DNA of 42,889 bases, taken from IMG/VR virus record IMGVR_UViG_3300028666_000053, positions 1-42,889 of that record; one strand, written 5' to 3'. Source of the stretch: a virus. The translations under genes and the position numbers were made by a program. Under the pieces are notes generated by a model. It was not told the DNA's origin and made no database searches. It worked only from the letters and a program-made list of their open reading frames with translations. This document shows positions 25,810-34,485 of the stretch, one piece after another. How positions within the stretch are numbered: the stretch's first letter is position 1; the number at the start of each line of letters is the position of its first letter.

Positions 25810-26208
25810 ATGGTCGTTAAAGCAATTTACAATAATACTTTTACTATAACTCCTCTTACAATTTTGTCCGGTGAAAGTTTATCTCCATTTTTAAATTGTA
25901 GAGTTGACTCGGATCTTTCCGGCATGAAAAGTCTTAGAGCTATTCAATTACCTCAAAATTTTCCGGCATGTCAATTAAATTTTTCCGTTGGTTTTTTAGA
26001 TGACGGCAGCGACTTAAGCCCGATAACTCCTACGGATGGGGTTGACACGGGGGATTTAGTAGTAGATGCTTTTGGGGATAGACAATTTATACCATTTTTT
26101 GCAAATTGGTTTGACGCGGCAGCTATAATCCAGATAAAGACGAGTATAGATATGTCTGAAGATGTAATTATTAATGCCATCTTACAGCCTATTTACGGTG
26201 GGTACTGA
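25810..26208 (+). CDS. hypothetical fibre-associated protein (132 aa)
   Basis: The 132-aa product is beta-rich (NNTFTITPLTILSGESLSPF) and ends ILQPIYGGY. It lies between fibre genes and overlaps the next small frame by ATGA. Similar short proteins in fibre loci are often virion components, but no family is recognised. Confidence 0.65.
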   Translation: MVVKAIYNNTFTITPLTILSGESLSPFLNCRVDSDLSGMKSLRAIQLPQNFPACQLNFSVGFLDDGSDLSPITPTDGVDTGDLVVDAFGDRQFIPFFANWFDAAAIIQIKTSIDMSEDVIINAILQPIYGGY

Positions 26209-26348
26209 TGAGAACCGCTATCTACATGTTACTTTTTATGGGATCTGGCGCGGGAGGCAATATACCACCCATAGGTACTTTTTTTATGATTACCGAAGAT
26301 GGGGATCGTATGATTACTGAAGATGGCGATTTCATGGTTACGGAGTAA
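26208..26348 (+). CDS. 46-aa protein with MITEDGD repeats
   Basis: The ATG sits in an ATGA overlap with the preceding stop. After a hydrophobic opening (AIYMLLFMGSGAGG) the second half is a tandem repeat, MITEDGDR-MITEDGDF-MVTE, typical of short beta-strand repeat proteins in fibre regions. The opening could be a signal or membrane segment. Function is unknown. Confidence 0.6.
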   Translation: MRTAIYMLLFMGSGAGGNIPPIGTFFMITEDGDRMITEDGDFMVTE

Positions 26349-26353
26349 AAAAA

Positions 26354-29152
26354 ATGGCAGATGTAAAATGGTCAGATAACTCAAAATTTCTAATTCGAAC
26401 TGTTGTTAATGGCACTGATTATGTGACCGGACTTCAGAGTGGGCAAAATTCAAAATGGCAATGGCAAACAATTTTTGATAAGATAATAACCATTCCTAAT
26501 TTATCACCCGCAGAACTTGTTTATGTTTCTTCTACAGGTAATGATACGACCGGAAATGGCTCTATTAGTAATCCTTATGCGACTGTTAGAAAAGCTGCTT
26601 CGGTAACATCTGGAACCACGCTTCTACCAAAGACTATCCTAGTTTCAAGCAGTCTTGATTCACCATCAAATGATGTTATGCTACCAGCTAACGTTAATAT
26701 TATTGGCGCTGCTGAAAATGTCGTCATAAATGCTTCGATAAATATGGCCGCAGCCAATGGGTCTTCATCCGTCCTATGTAACTTAATTTTTAATTATCTG
26801 AATGTTGCCACAGGTTCATCTGCGTCAGAACCTGTATTTTATATAAGTAATTGCACTATTAGAAATTATGCATTATTTGGCAGTAGTTCTCAGCATATAA
26901 CTGTGTACTTAGATAGTTGTAATTTTGGAAATAATATCAATTCAAATTCTTTTGATAACTGTACTGCATATTCAAAAAGTTGTATGTATAAAGACACTAT
27001 GGTCGCTATAGCTCAAAATGCTAGGTTCGTGCAAACTAAATTTTATTCTGAAGGCGACTCCTTCATAAATTCTACTTTATTTTCAACATACCAAGATTCG
27101 GTGTCTTTTATAAGAGACGCTCTAATAGATAATTGCGATATCGCGCTAAGAAATAGTTCTCAAACATATTTAATAACTTCCCAAGTTTCTGATTTAACAA
27201 TTACCGCCGCAAATACATCCGTTATAAATACAGATACTTTGAGTTATGTAGCAGCATCTCTTTCGAATTCCGCTGTCCAAAATTTAGTTGGTGTGCCTAA
27301 TCTACAACAAGTTTATGATGTAGGAGCTTTGATTCAATTAGACGTGAACCCTTTATTGGTTTTGGGATCTTCCGGAGATCAACTTTCTACGACTTCAGAA
27401 GAAGGCACTCAAGCCCACGCTCCTTTATATTTTATTGGCGGATCTTATAATATTGCACAAACCGATATTGATAAAATTTTTATTAACTCAGATTCTGTTC
27501 CAAGTGGACTTTATGTTGCGTTAGAAACGGGCGGATTTTTATACGCACAGAATTCAAGCTTCTATGCATTTGCTATAAATTCTCCAACAATGACCGTGGT
27601 TTTCCCAGCGGGTGTTACGCTAGATGGTGTAGATGCTGCTAATTTTATTTTAAGACAAAATGACTATATCCATTTTATCAGAACTGCACAAAATACATGG
27701 GTATCAGATCAAGGATTTACTAAAGATAAAGTTTTTAATTCTATGATTGCAGGATCTGGAATTTCTATAGCGCAGGATGGTAATGGTAATAGCATTTTTT
27801 CTTTGAGTGGAACCGGCGCCTCTACAGCTTACGGATTTTTATCAGTTCAAAACCTATCAGCGCAAATAGCATTTACGGATAATACTACATGGATGCCGAT
27901 CACGGGTGGTTTCTTATATTCTTCTGTTAACAATTTTTCTGTTGGGAACGATAGCTTAAACGGCCCTTTTTATTTGCAATACCTCGGGTCAGAAGCAGGA
28001 GTTTTTCAGATAACAGTTTCTTTTTCTTTACAGAGATTTTCATCAAATACAGCTTGTGGGTATTGGCTAAGCGCAGGTTTAAATAATTCCACTCCTATAA
28101 ATTCTGGAAAAGACCAATTAAGTTTTTGCCTTGACGGAACTGGGTTTGTGGGATTTAGAAATGCTCAAGTTGTCACCTATACAATTCAAGTGCCATTAAC
28201 TACAGGGCAAAAAATATACTATCTTTTACAAAATGCGGGATCAACTTCTTCGGTTGATAATGATGTTATGCCTAGGCAAACATTATTTACTATTCATAAA
28301 ATCGGAGACATAGGTGGTTCAACCTCTGGTGTCACTAGCCTCAATGGGCTTACTGGTGATTTAGAAATAGCCGCCGGAAATAAAGCTCTGGTGACTTTAC
28401 CAGATTCCACGACTATAAAAATTGATTATACCGGAGAAATTTCAGGAAATTTGACTTTTGTGGATACCACGGGGGCTGTTTATAATTTAACAAATCCTTG
28501 TCCGAGACAATTTAATTATACCCCAAATGGATCGGGGCAATCCGTTGTACTGCCCCCCGTACTGGTTTCTGAGGCTGTTAATTTATTAAATGTCGGAGAT
28601 GTGATAACGATAATAAATAATAATCAGACTTTCCCCTTTGACATAAAAACAAATGATGGTACTTATTTGTGCACGTGTCGACCGTGGCAAATTCAAACTT
28701 TAATTCTTCAGGATAATTCTACAGCTGCTGGGACATGGTATTTTTCGGAAAGTCCTAAAAATATTCCTATTATTATTGATTCCAGTTCTGTTCAGGTAAT
28801 GCCAAATATAAAATACATATTAAGAAATGGCTCTTTAACTAGTGTATTTTTACCGGCCAGCAACGGAGATGATGTGGTTGTTAATGAAGGAGATTGGTTT
28901 AGCTTTTATAATTTTGGCGCAGGCGGCTTTAAAATATTTCAAAGTGGAAATGGCGCTTTCACGCACGGAGATCAAATAACCTGGCTCTCTGGCCCGGCTG
29001 CAACCCGTGGTGCCGCAGGGTATGTGCAGACAACTCAGAATAACTCTTGTATTGAGATAACCTGCGCTAAATTCATTGCAGGCGGGACGGCGGACGATAA
29101 TGATTTTGATTTTATTGTGACAAATTCGCAAGGGAGTTTTAATTTCGTATGA
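26354..29152 (+). CDS. large tail fibre/spike with parallel beta-helix
   Basis: The 932-aa product starts MADVKWSDNSKFLIRTVVNG, an attachment-like N-terminus, followed by a pectin-lyase-like beta-helix (STGNDTTGNGSISNPYATVRKA, then short repeated strands to about residue 310). The C-terminal half carries beta-sandwich-like repeats (GVTSLNGLTGDLEIAAG). No glycosidase motif was identified, so enzyme activity is uncertain. It overlaps the next fibre gene by ATGA. Confidence 0.82.
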   Translation: MADVKWSDNSKFLIRTVVNGTDYVTGLQSGQNSKWQWQTIFDKIITIPNLSPAELVYVSSTGNDTTGNGSISNPYATVRKAASVTSGTTLLPKTILVSSSLDSPSNDVMLPANVNIIGAAENVVINASINMAAANGSSSVLCNLIFNYLNVATGSSASEPVFYISNCTIRNYALFGSSSQHITVYLDSCNFGNNINSNSFDNCTAYSKSCMYKDTMVAIAQNARFVQTKFYSEGDSFINSTLFSTYQDSVSFIRDALIDNCDIALRNSSQTYLITSQVSDLTITAANTSVINTDTLSYVAASLSNSAVQNLVGVPNLQQVYDVGALIQLDVNPLLVLGSSGDQLSTTSEEGTQAHAPLYFIGGSYNIAQTDIDKIFINSDSVPSGLYVALETGGFLYAQNSSFYAFAINSPTMTVVFPAGVTLDGVDAANFILRQNDYIHFIRTAQNTWVSDQGFTKDKVFNSMIAGSGISIAQDGNGNSIFSLSGTGASTAYGFLSVQNLSAQIAFTDNTTWMPITGGFLYSSVNNFSVGNDSLNGPFYLQYLGSEAGVFQITVSFSLQRFSSNTACGYWLSAGLNNSTPINSGKDQLSFCLDGTGFVGFRNAQVVTYTIQVPLTTGQKIYYLLQNAGSTSSVDNDVMPRQTLFTIHKIGDIGGSTSGVTSLNGLTGDLEIAAGNKALVTLPDSTTIKIDYTGEISGNLTFVDTTGAVYNLTNPCPRQFNYTPNGSGQSVVLPPVLVSEAVNLLNVGDVITIINNNQTFPFDIKTNDGTYLCTCRPWQIQTLILQDNSTAAGTWYFSESPKNIPIIIDSSSVQVMPNIKYILRNGSLTSVFLPASNGDDVVVNEGDWFSFYNFGAGGFKIFQSGNGAFTHGDQITWLSGPAATRGAAGYVQTTQNNSCIEITCAKFIAGGTADDNDFDFIVTNSQGSFNFV

Positions 29153-30681
29153 CAATTCAAAATCCACTGGGCATAACGCCCTTAAACGGTCAATTGGTCT
29201 CTTCTGATTCAAGCGGGAACTTGAGTAACAGCGGATCGATGCATTGGGATAATACCAACACACGGTTATTGATTGGTACCGCCTCAGGATATACTGGCGT
29301 TACCACGGATCGATTAGAACTATCGGGGGGCACTGCAGGAAGTGTCAATATTTTAGAAGTTTATCAATCCCCGCGGTCTTTTTCGGCGGCCGCCAATGAT
29401 GGATTTATGCTCTTAGGAGCAGCCACTTCCCCAGGTGTCCTGGGCAGTCATGATTATGGCGCTATCGTGATGGGTAATAACCCTAGTGTTAACAATGGCG
29501 GGGCAGGTCTTTTTCAATTTAGAGTAGGCGGCACTGCTTCAGCGAGTTCTGCCAATGGTCTATTTTTACAATGCCTCACAACGTCTGCAAACAGCATCAG
29601 TGAAATCGATTTTTATACGGGCGCCTCTGTTAAAAGAATGTCGATTGACGGCTCTGGCAATGTGAATGTGGTGAATTTAACCGCATCCCTACCGGTGTTT
29701 ACCGATGCTTCCAAAAATCTCACCAGTACTGGAACAGTCGGCGCAACCAGTGGCGGCACCAGCCAATCGACTTATACCTTAGGCGATACTTTATATGCCT
29801 CTGCCACCAATGTTTTATCGAAACTCACGGGTAATACCACGGCTGTCAAACAATATTTAAGCCAAACAGGTACCGGCTCTGTTTCTGCAGCCCCTGCATG
29901 GGCAACCATCTCTGGCGCAGATGTTACTGGCGCCGCACTAACCAAAACAGACGACACCAATGTCACCTTAACCCTGGGCGGAACGCCCGCTACTGCGTTA
30001 TTAAATGCGTCTAGCTTAACGTTAGGTTGGACAGGGCAGCTATCTATTGCCCGAGGTGGAAATAATGTTGGATCACAGACAACGAATGGGGTTTTATTTA
30101 ACAATGGCACCCAAAATACAACAAGTTCTAGCTTTAGTTACACGACCGGGCTACTAACATCTACTACGAATTCAGGCGGATTTTCTCAAATCCGGGCACA
30201 GTATACTACAACTAGCGGCGTGGCCGGACTGGTTGCGGATCGTTTTGATCAAGCGACAGGAACAGCTAGAATGCAATACCGCACAAATGGGTCAGCGGTA
30301 TGGTCTGTGGAATTACGTCCTGCTGATGCGTCTTTACATTTTTATGACGAAACGAATTCAACAGATCGAGTCACAATAAGTCAAACTGGTGATCTTACCG
30401 CATTGACTGGAAATATTTTAGTAAATACTCCAGGTAAAACAATTGAAATAAAAGAAGGCAGTAATGCATGTAAGGGCACAGTGACACTGGTTGCCGGCGC
30501 CGCTACAGTTAGCACTACAGCCGTAGGAACAAATGATATGATAGTCCTTTCTCCATTTACTGCAGGGGGAACACCAGGCAGTATTCCTTTTCCAACTATC
30601 ACGAATGGCGCTTCATTTTCGTTAGCTGGATTATCGACAGATACATCTACATACAAATGGCTAATTGTCAAAGCCGCTTAA
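29149..30681 (+). CDS. tail fibre protein, probably horizontally acquired
   Basis: The 510-aa product is Gly/Ser/Thr-rich with fibre-shaft repeats (GATSGGTSQSTYTLGDTLYAS, QTGTGSVSAAPAWATISG) and a C-terminal cap-like domain from about residue 330. Codon use and base composition over about 29150-30110 are visibly GC-richer (GGC, ACC, GCC, CTG codons) than the neighbouring fibre gene, returning to the phage average near 30120. The block looks imported, a common event for host-range modules. The ATG overlaps the previous stop. Confidence 0.8.
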   Translation: MTIQNPLGITPLNGQLVSSDSSGNLSNSGSMHWDNTNTRLLIGTASGYTGVTTDRLELSGGTAGSVNILEVYQSPRSFSAAANDGFMLLGAATSPGVLGSHDYGAIVMGNNPSVNNGGAGLFQFRVGGTASASSANGLFLQCLTTSANSISEIDFYTGASVKRMSIDGSGNVNVVNLTASLPVFTDASKNLTSTGTVGATSGGTSQSTYTLGDTLYASATNVLSKLTGNTTAVKQYLSQTGTGSVSAAPAWATISGADVTGAALTKTDDTNVTLTLGGTPATALLNASSLTLGWTGQLSIARGGNNVGSQTTNGVLFNNGTQNTTSSSFSYTTGLLTSTTNSGGFSQIRAQYTTTSGVAGLVADRFDQATGTARMQYRTNGSAVWSVELRPADASLHFYDETNSTDRVTISQTGDLTALTGNILVNTPGKTIEIKEGSNACKGTVTLVAGAATVSTTAVGTNDMIVLSPFTAGGTPGSIPFPTITNGASFSLAGLSTDTSTYKWLIVKAA

Positions 30682-30707
30682 TTTTTAAAAAAATATGAGG
30701 AAAAAAT

Positions 30708-31136
30708 ATGTCAGATTACACTAATTTTACGGGCACTCCACAGATAATTCAAAATCAGGGTGCGCCTTCCGATAATCAGATTTTGACAGAAAGTCAATTA
30801 GCGGCTTTTAATCAAGGTATTTTATTATTTTTTTGGGATAGAGAAAATACTGAATTATATTTTTTACAATTCATTGACTCTGAAACAGGACTTCAAACAT
30901 GGACTAAATTTCCAATGGATCCTGATACTTTAATGTGGATTGGATTTCTCCCGGTACTTCAAAAGCTGTACTGGTGTGTTTCGAATTCTAATCCTTCAGA
31001 TAACGAAAATATAAATCCGGTATTCTATGATAATTCATACGGCATACTTTGGTGGTGCAGGGTCACGGGTAGTGTTTTTAAAATGACGTCTTGGGATTCC
31101 GATGCGGGAACTCAGGTGTGGACACAAATAATTTAA
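30708..31136 (+). CDS. hypothetical fibre-locus protein (142 aa)
   Basis: The 142-aa product is Trp/Tyr/Phe-rich (FFWDRENTELYFLQFID, GILWWCRVTGSVFKM), with ESQLAAFNQGILLFFW near residue 30. The aromatic composition suggests a fibre tip or a fibre chaperone. GAGGAAAAAAT precedes the ATG. No family is recognised. Confidence 0.68.
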   Translation: MSDYTNFTGTPQIIQNQGAPSDNQILTESQLAAFNQGILLFFWDRENTELYFLQFIDSETGLQTWTKFPMDPDTLMWIGFLPVLQKLYWCVSNSNPSDNENINPVFYDNSYGILWWCRVTGSVFKMTSWDSDAGTQVWTQII

Positions 31137-31152
31137 TTTTTTAGGAGAGCAT

Positions 31153-31377
31153 ATGAAGATTTTTAAAATACCAGAGCAACAAATGGCACAAATAGGAGCA
31201 GAATTAGGTGAATGCCCGGCAAAGTATGTTTTTGGTATTATTGAATTTTTACGGTCTTTAAAGCCTGATGAAGAAAAAGAAGATACATCAAATAAGGATT
31301 TAAAAGTTTTAAAAAATTCGCCATTGATGGCTTCTGTGGCGGACAGCGCTAATGCAACTCAATCAACAGAGAGTTGA
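31153..31377 (+). CDS. hypothetical protein (74 aa)
   Basis: The 74-aa product has a short helical N-terminus (IPEQQMAQIGAELGECPAKYVFGIIEFL) and a charged tail. TTAGGAGAGC precedes the ATG. It overlaps the following membrane-protein gene by 26 nt. Function is unknown. Confidence 0.65.
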   Translation: MKIFKIPEQQMAQIGAELGECPAKYVFGIIEFLRSLKPDEEKEDTSNKDLKVLKNSPLMASVADSANATQSTES

Positions 31378-31729
31378 TACAACTTTCGTGACGCAGTCTC
31401 AGTTTGATAATTTTAGACGTGAGATGCAACAAGACTTTAATAAACTTCGAGACTGCGTCACGAACTTAATTACGGAAATGACTAAAACCATTTATGTTCA
31501 AGAAGAATTAACGAGAGAACTTAAAGAAATAACAAGGATTATTAAAAAAATAGAAATTGAAAGAATAGAATTAAAAGCAAAATGGAAAATATTCTGTTAT
31601 TTTAAGCCTATTTATCAGGGAGTGTTTAAAACAGTATTACTCGTTATTGGATTTTCGATCACTTTTCACAGCGGTAATGATATTCTGAACTGGGTGAAGT
31701 ATGGTTTTAAAAGTTGGTTAGGATTTTAA
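31352..31729 (+). CDS. coiled-coil membrane protein, lysis candidate
   Basis: The 125-aa product has a helical, probably coiled-coil region (QSQFDNFRREMQQDFNKLRD through KEITRIIKKIEIERIELKAK) followed by one membrane segment (VFKTVLLVIGFSITF) and a short C-terminal tail. It sits after the fibre genes, where lysis genes often lie, but it is not a recognised holin or spanin. An exact 16-bp inverted repeat occurs inside the coding sequence. Confidence 0.68.
   Translation: MQLNQQRVDTTFVTQSQFDNFRREMQQDFNKLRDCVTNLITEMTKTIYVQEELTRELKEITRIIKKIEIERIELKAKWKIFCYFKPIYQGVFKTVLLVIGFSITFHSGNDILNWVKYGFKSWLGF
31385..31464. repeat. perfect 16-bp inverted repeat within a gene
   Basis: TTCGTGACGCAGTCTC (31385-31400) and GAGACTGCGTCACGAA (31449-31464) are exact reverse complements with 48 bp between. 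The arms encode different residues (FVTQS and RDCVT), so protein conservation does not explain them. Confidence 0.9.
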
Positions 31730-31755
31730 TTTTAAATTTTTAAGAGGATACAAAG

Positions 31756-31893
31756 ATGCCTTTGAAATCAGGTAATTCTAAAAAAGTTATGTCTGGAAAT
31801 ATTAAGAAAGAAATTGAAGCCGGGAAGTCTAAAAAACAAGCGGTAGCTATTGCTGAAAATAAAGCAAAAAAGTCTAAGAGGAAAGGGAAATAA
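31756..31893 (+). CDS. small basic phage protein (DUF6496-like)
   Basis: The 45-aa product MPLKSGNSKKVMSGNIKKEI, then EAGKSKKQAVAIAENKAKK, is a familiar small lysine-rich phage protein with the [GS]NIKxE..AGK..KQAVAIA pattern. TTAAGAGGATACAAAG provides the RBS. Its function is unknown; nucleic-acid binding is plausible given the charge. Confidence 0.75.
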   Translation: MPLKSGNSKKVMSGNIKKEIEAGKSKKQAVAIAENKAKKSKRKGK

Positions 31894-31896
31894 TTT

Positions 31897-32085
31897 ATGC
31901 GCTTCGGTATTCAGTATGCATTTCACCCCACTCCGGAAGGTTTTAGAAATGCGGGGGATGTTATTTTAAATAGCCTGGGAATTACAGGGGTCTCTGTTAT
32001 TTTAGCAAATCACACAACGGCCGGTTTAATATTAACTGGAACAGGATTTTTATTTAAAATAATATCTAACCTATTTACATCTTAA
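31897..32085 (+). CDS. small membrane protein, possible holin
   Basis: The 62-aa product has two hydrophobic stretches (DVILNSLGITGVSVILAN and TTAGLILTGTGFLFKIISNLF) separated by a short polar HT turn. The AGGAAAGGGAAATAATTT upstream gives a good RBS. Last + strand gene of the late operon. The size and two segments fit a small holin, but no endolysin accompanies it, so the call is weak. Confidence 0.6.
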   Translation: MRFGIQYAFHPTPEGFRNAGDVILNSLGITGVSVILANHTTAGLILTGTGFLFKIISNLFTS

Positions 32086-32284
32086 AATTTCTTAAAGCCG
32101 ATAGGAACATATTTTTTGTGTCTGTGAGACAAATTCTTTCTATCGGCTTTTCAGTAAAAGGATTTACCTTTCCACCAAGAAAATATTTTGAGCAATTGGG
32201 ACACCGATATCTTTTAAAGTTATTAAGGGTCGTGCCGTACCTGACGGCCAGAATTTTACATGAATCGCAGATAATTCTTTTCAT
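32075..32284 (-). CDS. zinc-ribbon protein (69 aa)
   Basis: The 69-aa product has CDSC near residue 6 and KRYRCPNCSKYF near residue 30, a CxxC-CxxC zinc ribbon like those at the N-terminus of transposase/InsA-type and transcription-related proteins. The ATG overlaps the DNA polymerase stop (ATGA), so it is translated with it. Its 3' end overlaps the last late gene and carries the convergent hairpin. Role probably nucleic-acid binding. Confidence 0.65.
   Translation of the reverse strand: MKRIICDSCKILAVRYGTTLNNFKRYRCPNCSKYFLGGKVNPFTEKPIERICLTDTKNMFLSALRNFKM
32094..32150. terminator. convergent hairpin between late and replication operons
   Basis: AAAGCCGATAG (32094-32104) and CTATCGGCTTT (32140-32150) form an exact 11-bp stem, extendable by a G-U and two A-U pairs, with a loop of about 28 nt and TT following on the + strand. 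It lies where + strand late and - strand early transcripts converge, so it is likely a bidirectional terminator; it also encodes part of the zinc-ribbon protein. Confidence 0.6.
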
Positions 32285-34485
32285 TTATGATACCTCAGTC
32301 CAGTCCAACCATTTTTTGCTTTGATGGGCCAATCTTTAGCCCATTCCGGCATTTCTGACATAATTTTTTCAAATTCTTTTAAAGACCCGAAGCCCATTGC
32401 ACATTCGGCAATAATTTCATCGTACACGTGAATAATAATCTCGTACCCAGCTTCAGTTAATTTAATAATTGCATATGCCAAAATGTCCCTACTTATAGCC
32501 TGTATGACATTTTCTACTAATTTACCACCGTATGTGGTCTGCTTAATCCACCCAACGGGTCCGTTTTGTGGATTAGAATTCCATCCACAAAATGCTATCT
32601 GAGGGTACCGCAGTTCATTATATTCTATTTTAGCATCGTGGTATACGATTTTTCTTCCAGAAGGTAGAATACAAAATAAAATATTATTTTTAGTAATATA
32701 CTTTATACCATTGTATTCAAATTCTTTATTAGGATTATAAATAGAATTTCTAGCTGCAGTCTGTAAGCCATCCCACAACCCCACAATTGCCGGATTTGCT
32801 TGCCGCCAAGCTTGTACAGCGATATTTATCTCAGGGTCCGATAGATATTCTTGCGCTTTAAATCTTTTCCAAGCGCCTATCGCTCCCTGGTAGCCACTCG
32901 CTAATTCTGCGACTTTACCTATTTTTCTTTTTGGATGATGCTCTCCTGTTTTTTCTTTATAGGATATAAAGTCTTCAAAAGGAATTCCACAGATCTTAGA
33001 AGCCGTGGCTTCATAAATCTTTCCATGGCTATTAAATAAATCTATACGCCACTGTTCTTTTGCAACAGCCGCTAAAACTACTGCTTCGATAGACGAGTAA
33101 TCTGAGCAGATTAAATAATTTCCCGGCGCGGCTGTAATTAAACTGCGTAGGCAGCCAGAAATAGCGTCAAGAGCATTCGGAAAATAAAATTCAAAAAACT
33201 CCGAGGATTTAGGTTTTGCTAATTGTAAGACCTGCTCAATAGCAGCTATATTCCATTCTTTTTCAATTAAATTTATTTTATTCCCGCAATAAAAACATAC
33301 TTCCGGGGAACTTGAATATCGGCTACAACTGCATAAATAAACTACAGGACCGGAATTAGGGAAATTATGAGGCTGTAGCCCACTCCCTGTGGCCCTTCCA
33401 GTTCTAGCGCCATGATAAATAAAAAGATCATGCACTCTATTATTTTTAGCTACTTGCTTTAACATGGCATATAGTTTTTTAACGGCCGCGCTATTTATTA
33501 AATTTCGTATTTCTAATACTCTTTTGACTTTTTCAGGGAGTATTGTCTTATCTTTTAAAAGATTAGTTACGGTTTCTTCAGAAAGATCATTTACGTGAAT
33601 ATGGTACTCATACATCATCCATTTTTTTATTTTAACTATCTCTGACCCGCTATTTACTTCTCCCCCCGTTATTTCTTGTAATTTTGAAATATATTTTATA
33701 AAAATGTCATCGACTATTTTAATTAAATTTTTAACAGAAGGGATATCGATATGTATGCCTCGCCTATTTATCTCTTGATCTATCTGCCAGAATTTTAATT
33801 CGATTTCGCTTAGATCAGGTATCACAGCGGAAATTTCAGCTTCGACTTTAGTATCTGTGATATTATAGTTATAGAGCAGTTTAGCGTCTTCAGGATCTTC
33901 AGCTGGTAAAATTCTTTTTCTGGGATCTGTTTTTGTGGGGTTTTTTGGAGCACTGAATTTTTTTAATAACCTTTGTCCATCTTTATCTTTTTGTATACCT
34001 GTTTTTAAAACTAATCCAGCATTAGCTAAAGACCCTGGCAGACAATGCGCTCTTGCTTTAGCCATTGCGCACCTAATTTGACCCCGTGGTAATAGTGGGA
34101 ATCCATATTTTTTTTCACAAATATTTTCCCACACCCAGGCTTCAAAAGAAACGTTCCAGGCTTCAATTAATAAGCCGTTTGCTAAATGTTCGAATAGGTC
34201 GTAGGGCGGGGGATTCCCAGGTATCCATAATTTTACGCCTGACCCATTTTTTAAATTATATGCTAGACTTAAGACTTCCGCATCCGGATGTTCCGTATAT
34301 ACTGCCGCGCCTATGTCTAAAAGCCCTTTGCCTATCCATCTTTGTCCTTCAGTCTCCCACAGAAATCCTGCGGGAGAGTACGTTTCAAAATCGAAATCTG
34401 CAATGACCTCGGAATCCCCAAAAACCGTTTTTAATTTAGTACCATACTTTAGTTCATGCGGCGCAGGAGGCGCAGGAATTATCAT
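32281..34485 (-). CDS. family A DNA polymerase with 3'-5' exonuclease
   Basis: The 734-aa product is the replicative polymerase. The N-terminal DEDDy exonuclease has DFDFETYS (Asp 32, Glu 34), WNVSFEAWVW (about 110-119) and YNITDTKVE (Tyr 208, Asp 211). Polymerase motifs: A, CSDYSSIEAVV (462-467); B, RKIGKVAELASGYQG (Lys 524, Tyr 532); C, HVYDEI near 697. A four-Cys insert (Cys 385, 387, 397, 400) probably binds zinc. No 5'-3' exonuclease domain is present, as expected for a phage enzyme. It follows the SSB gene by ATGA overlap. Confidence 0.95.
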   Translation of the reverse strand: MIIPAPPAPHELKYGTKLKTVFGDSEVIADFDFETYSPAGFLWETEGQRWIGKGLLDIGAAVYTEHPDAEVLSLAYNLKNGSGVKLWIPGNPPPYDLFEHLANGLLIEAWNVSFEAWVWENICEKKYGFPLLPRGQIRCAMAKARAHCLPGSLANAGLVLKTGIQKDKDGQRLLKKFSAPKNPTKTDPRKRILPAEDPEDAKLLYNYNITDTKVEAEISAVIPDLSEIELKFWQIDQEINRRGIHIDIPSVKNLIKIVDDIFIKYISKLQEITGGEVNSGSEIVKIKKWMMYEYHIHVNDLSEETVTNLLKDKTILPEKVKRVLEIRNLINSAAVKKLYAMLKQVAKNNRVHDLFIYHGARTGRATGSGLQPHNFPNSGPVVYLCSCSRYSSSPEVCFYCGNKINLIEKEWNIAAIEQVLQLAKPKSSEFFEFYFPNALDAISGCLRSLITAAPGNYLICSDYSSIEAVVLAAVAKEQWRIDLFNSHGKIYEATASKICGIPFEDFISYKEKTGEHHPKRKIGKVAELASGYQGAIGAWKRFKAQEYLSDPEINIAVQAWRQANPAIVGLWDGLQTAARNSIYNPNKEFEYNGIKYITKNNILFCILPSGRKIVYHDAKIEYNELRYPQIAFCGWNSNPQNGPVGWIKQTTYGGKLVENVIQAISRDILAYAIIKLTEAGYEIIIHVYDEIIAECAMGFGSLKEFEKIMSEMPEWAKDWPIKAKNGWTGLRYHK

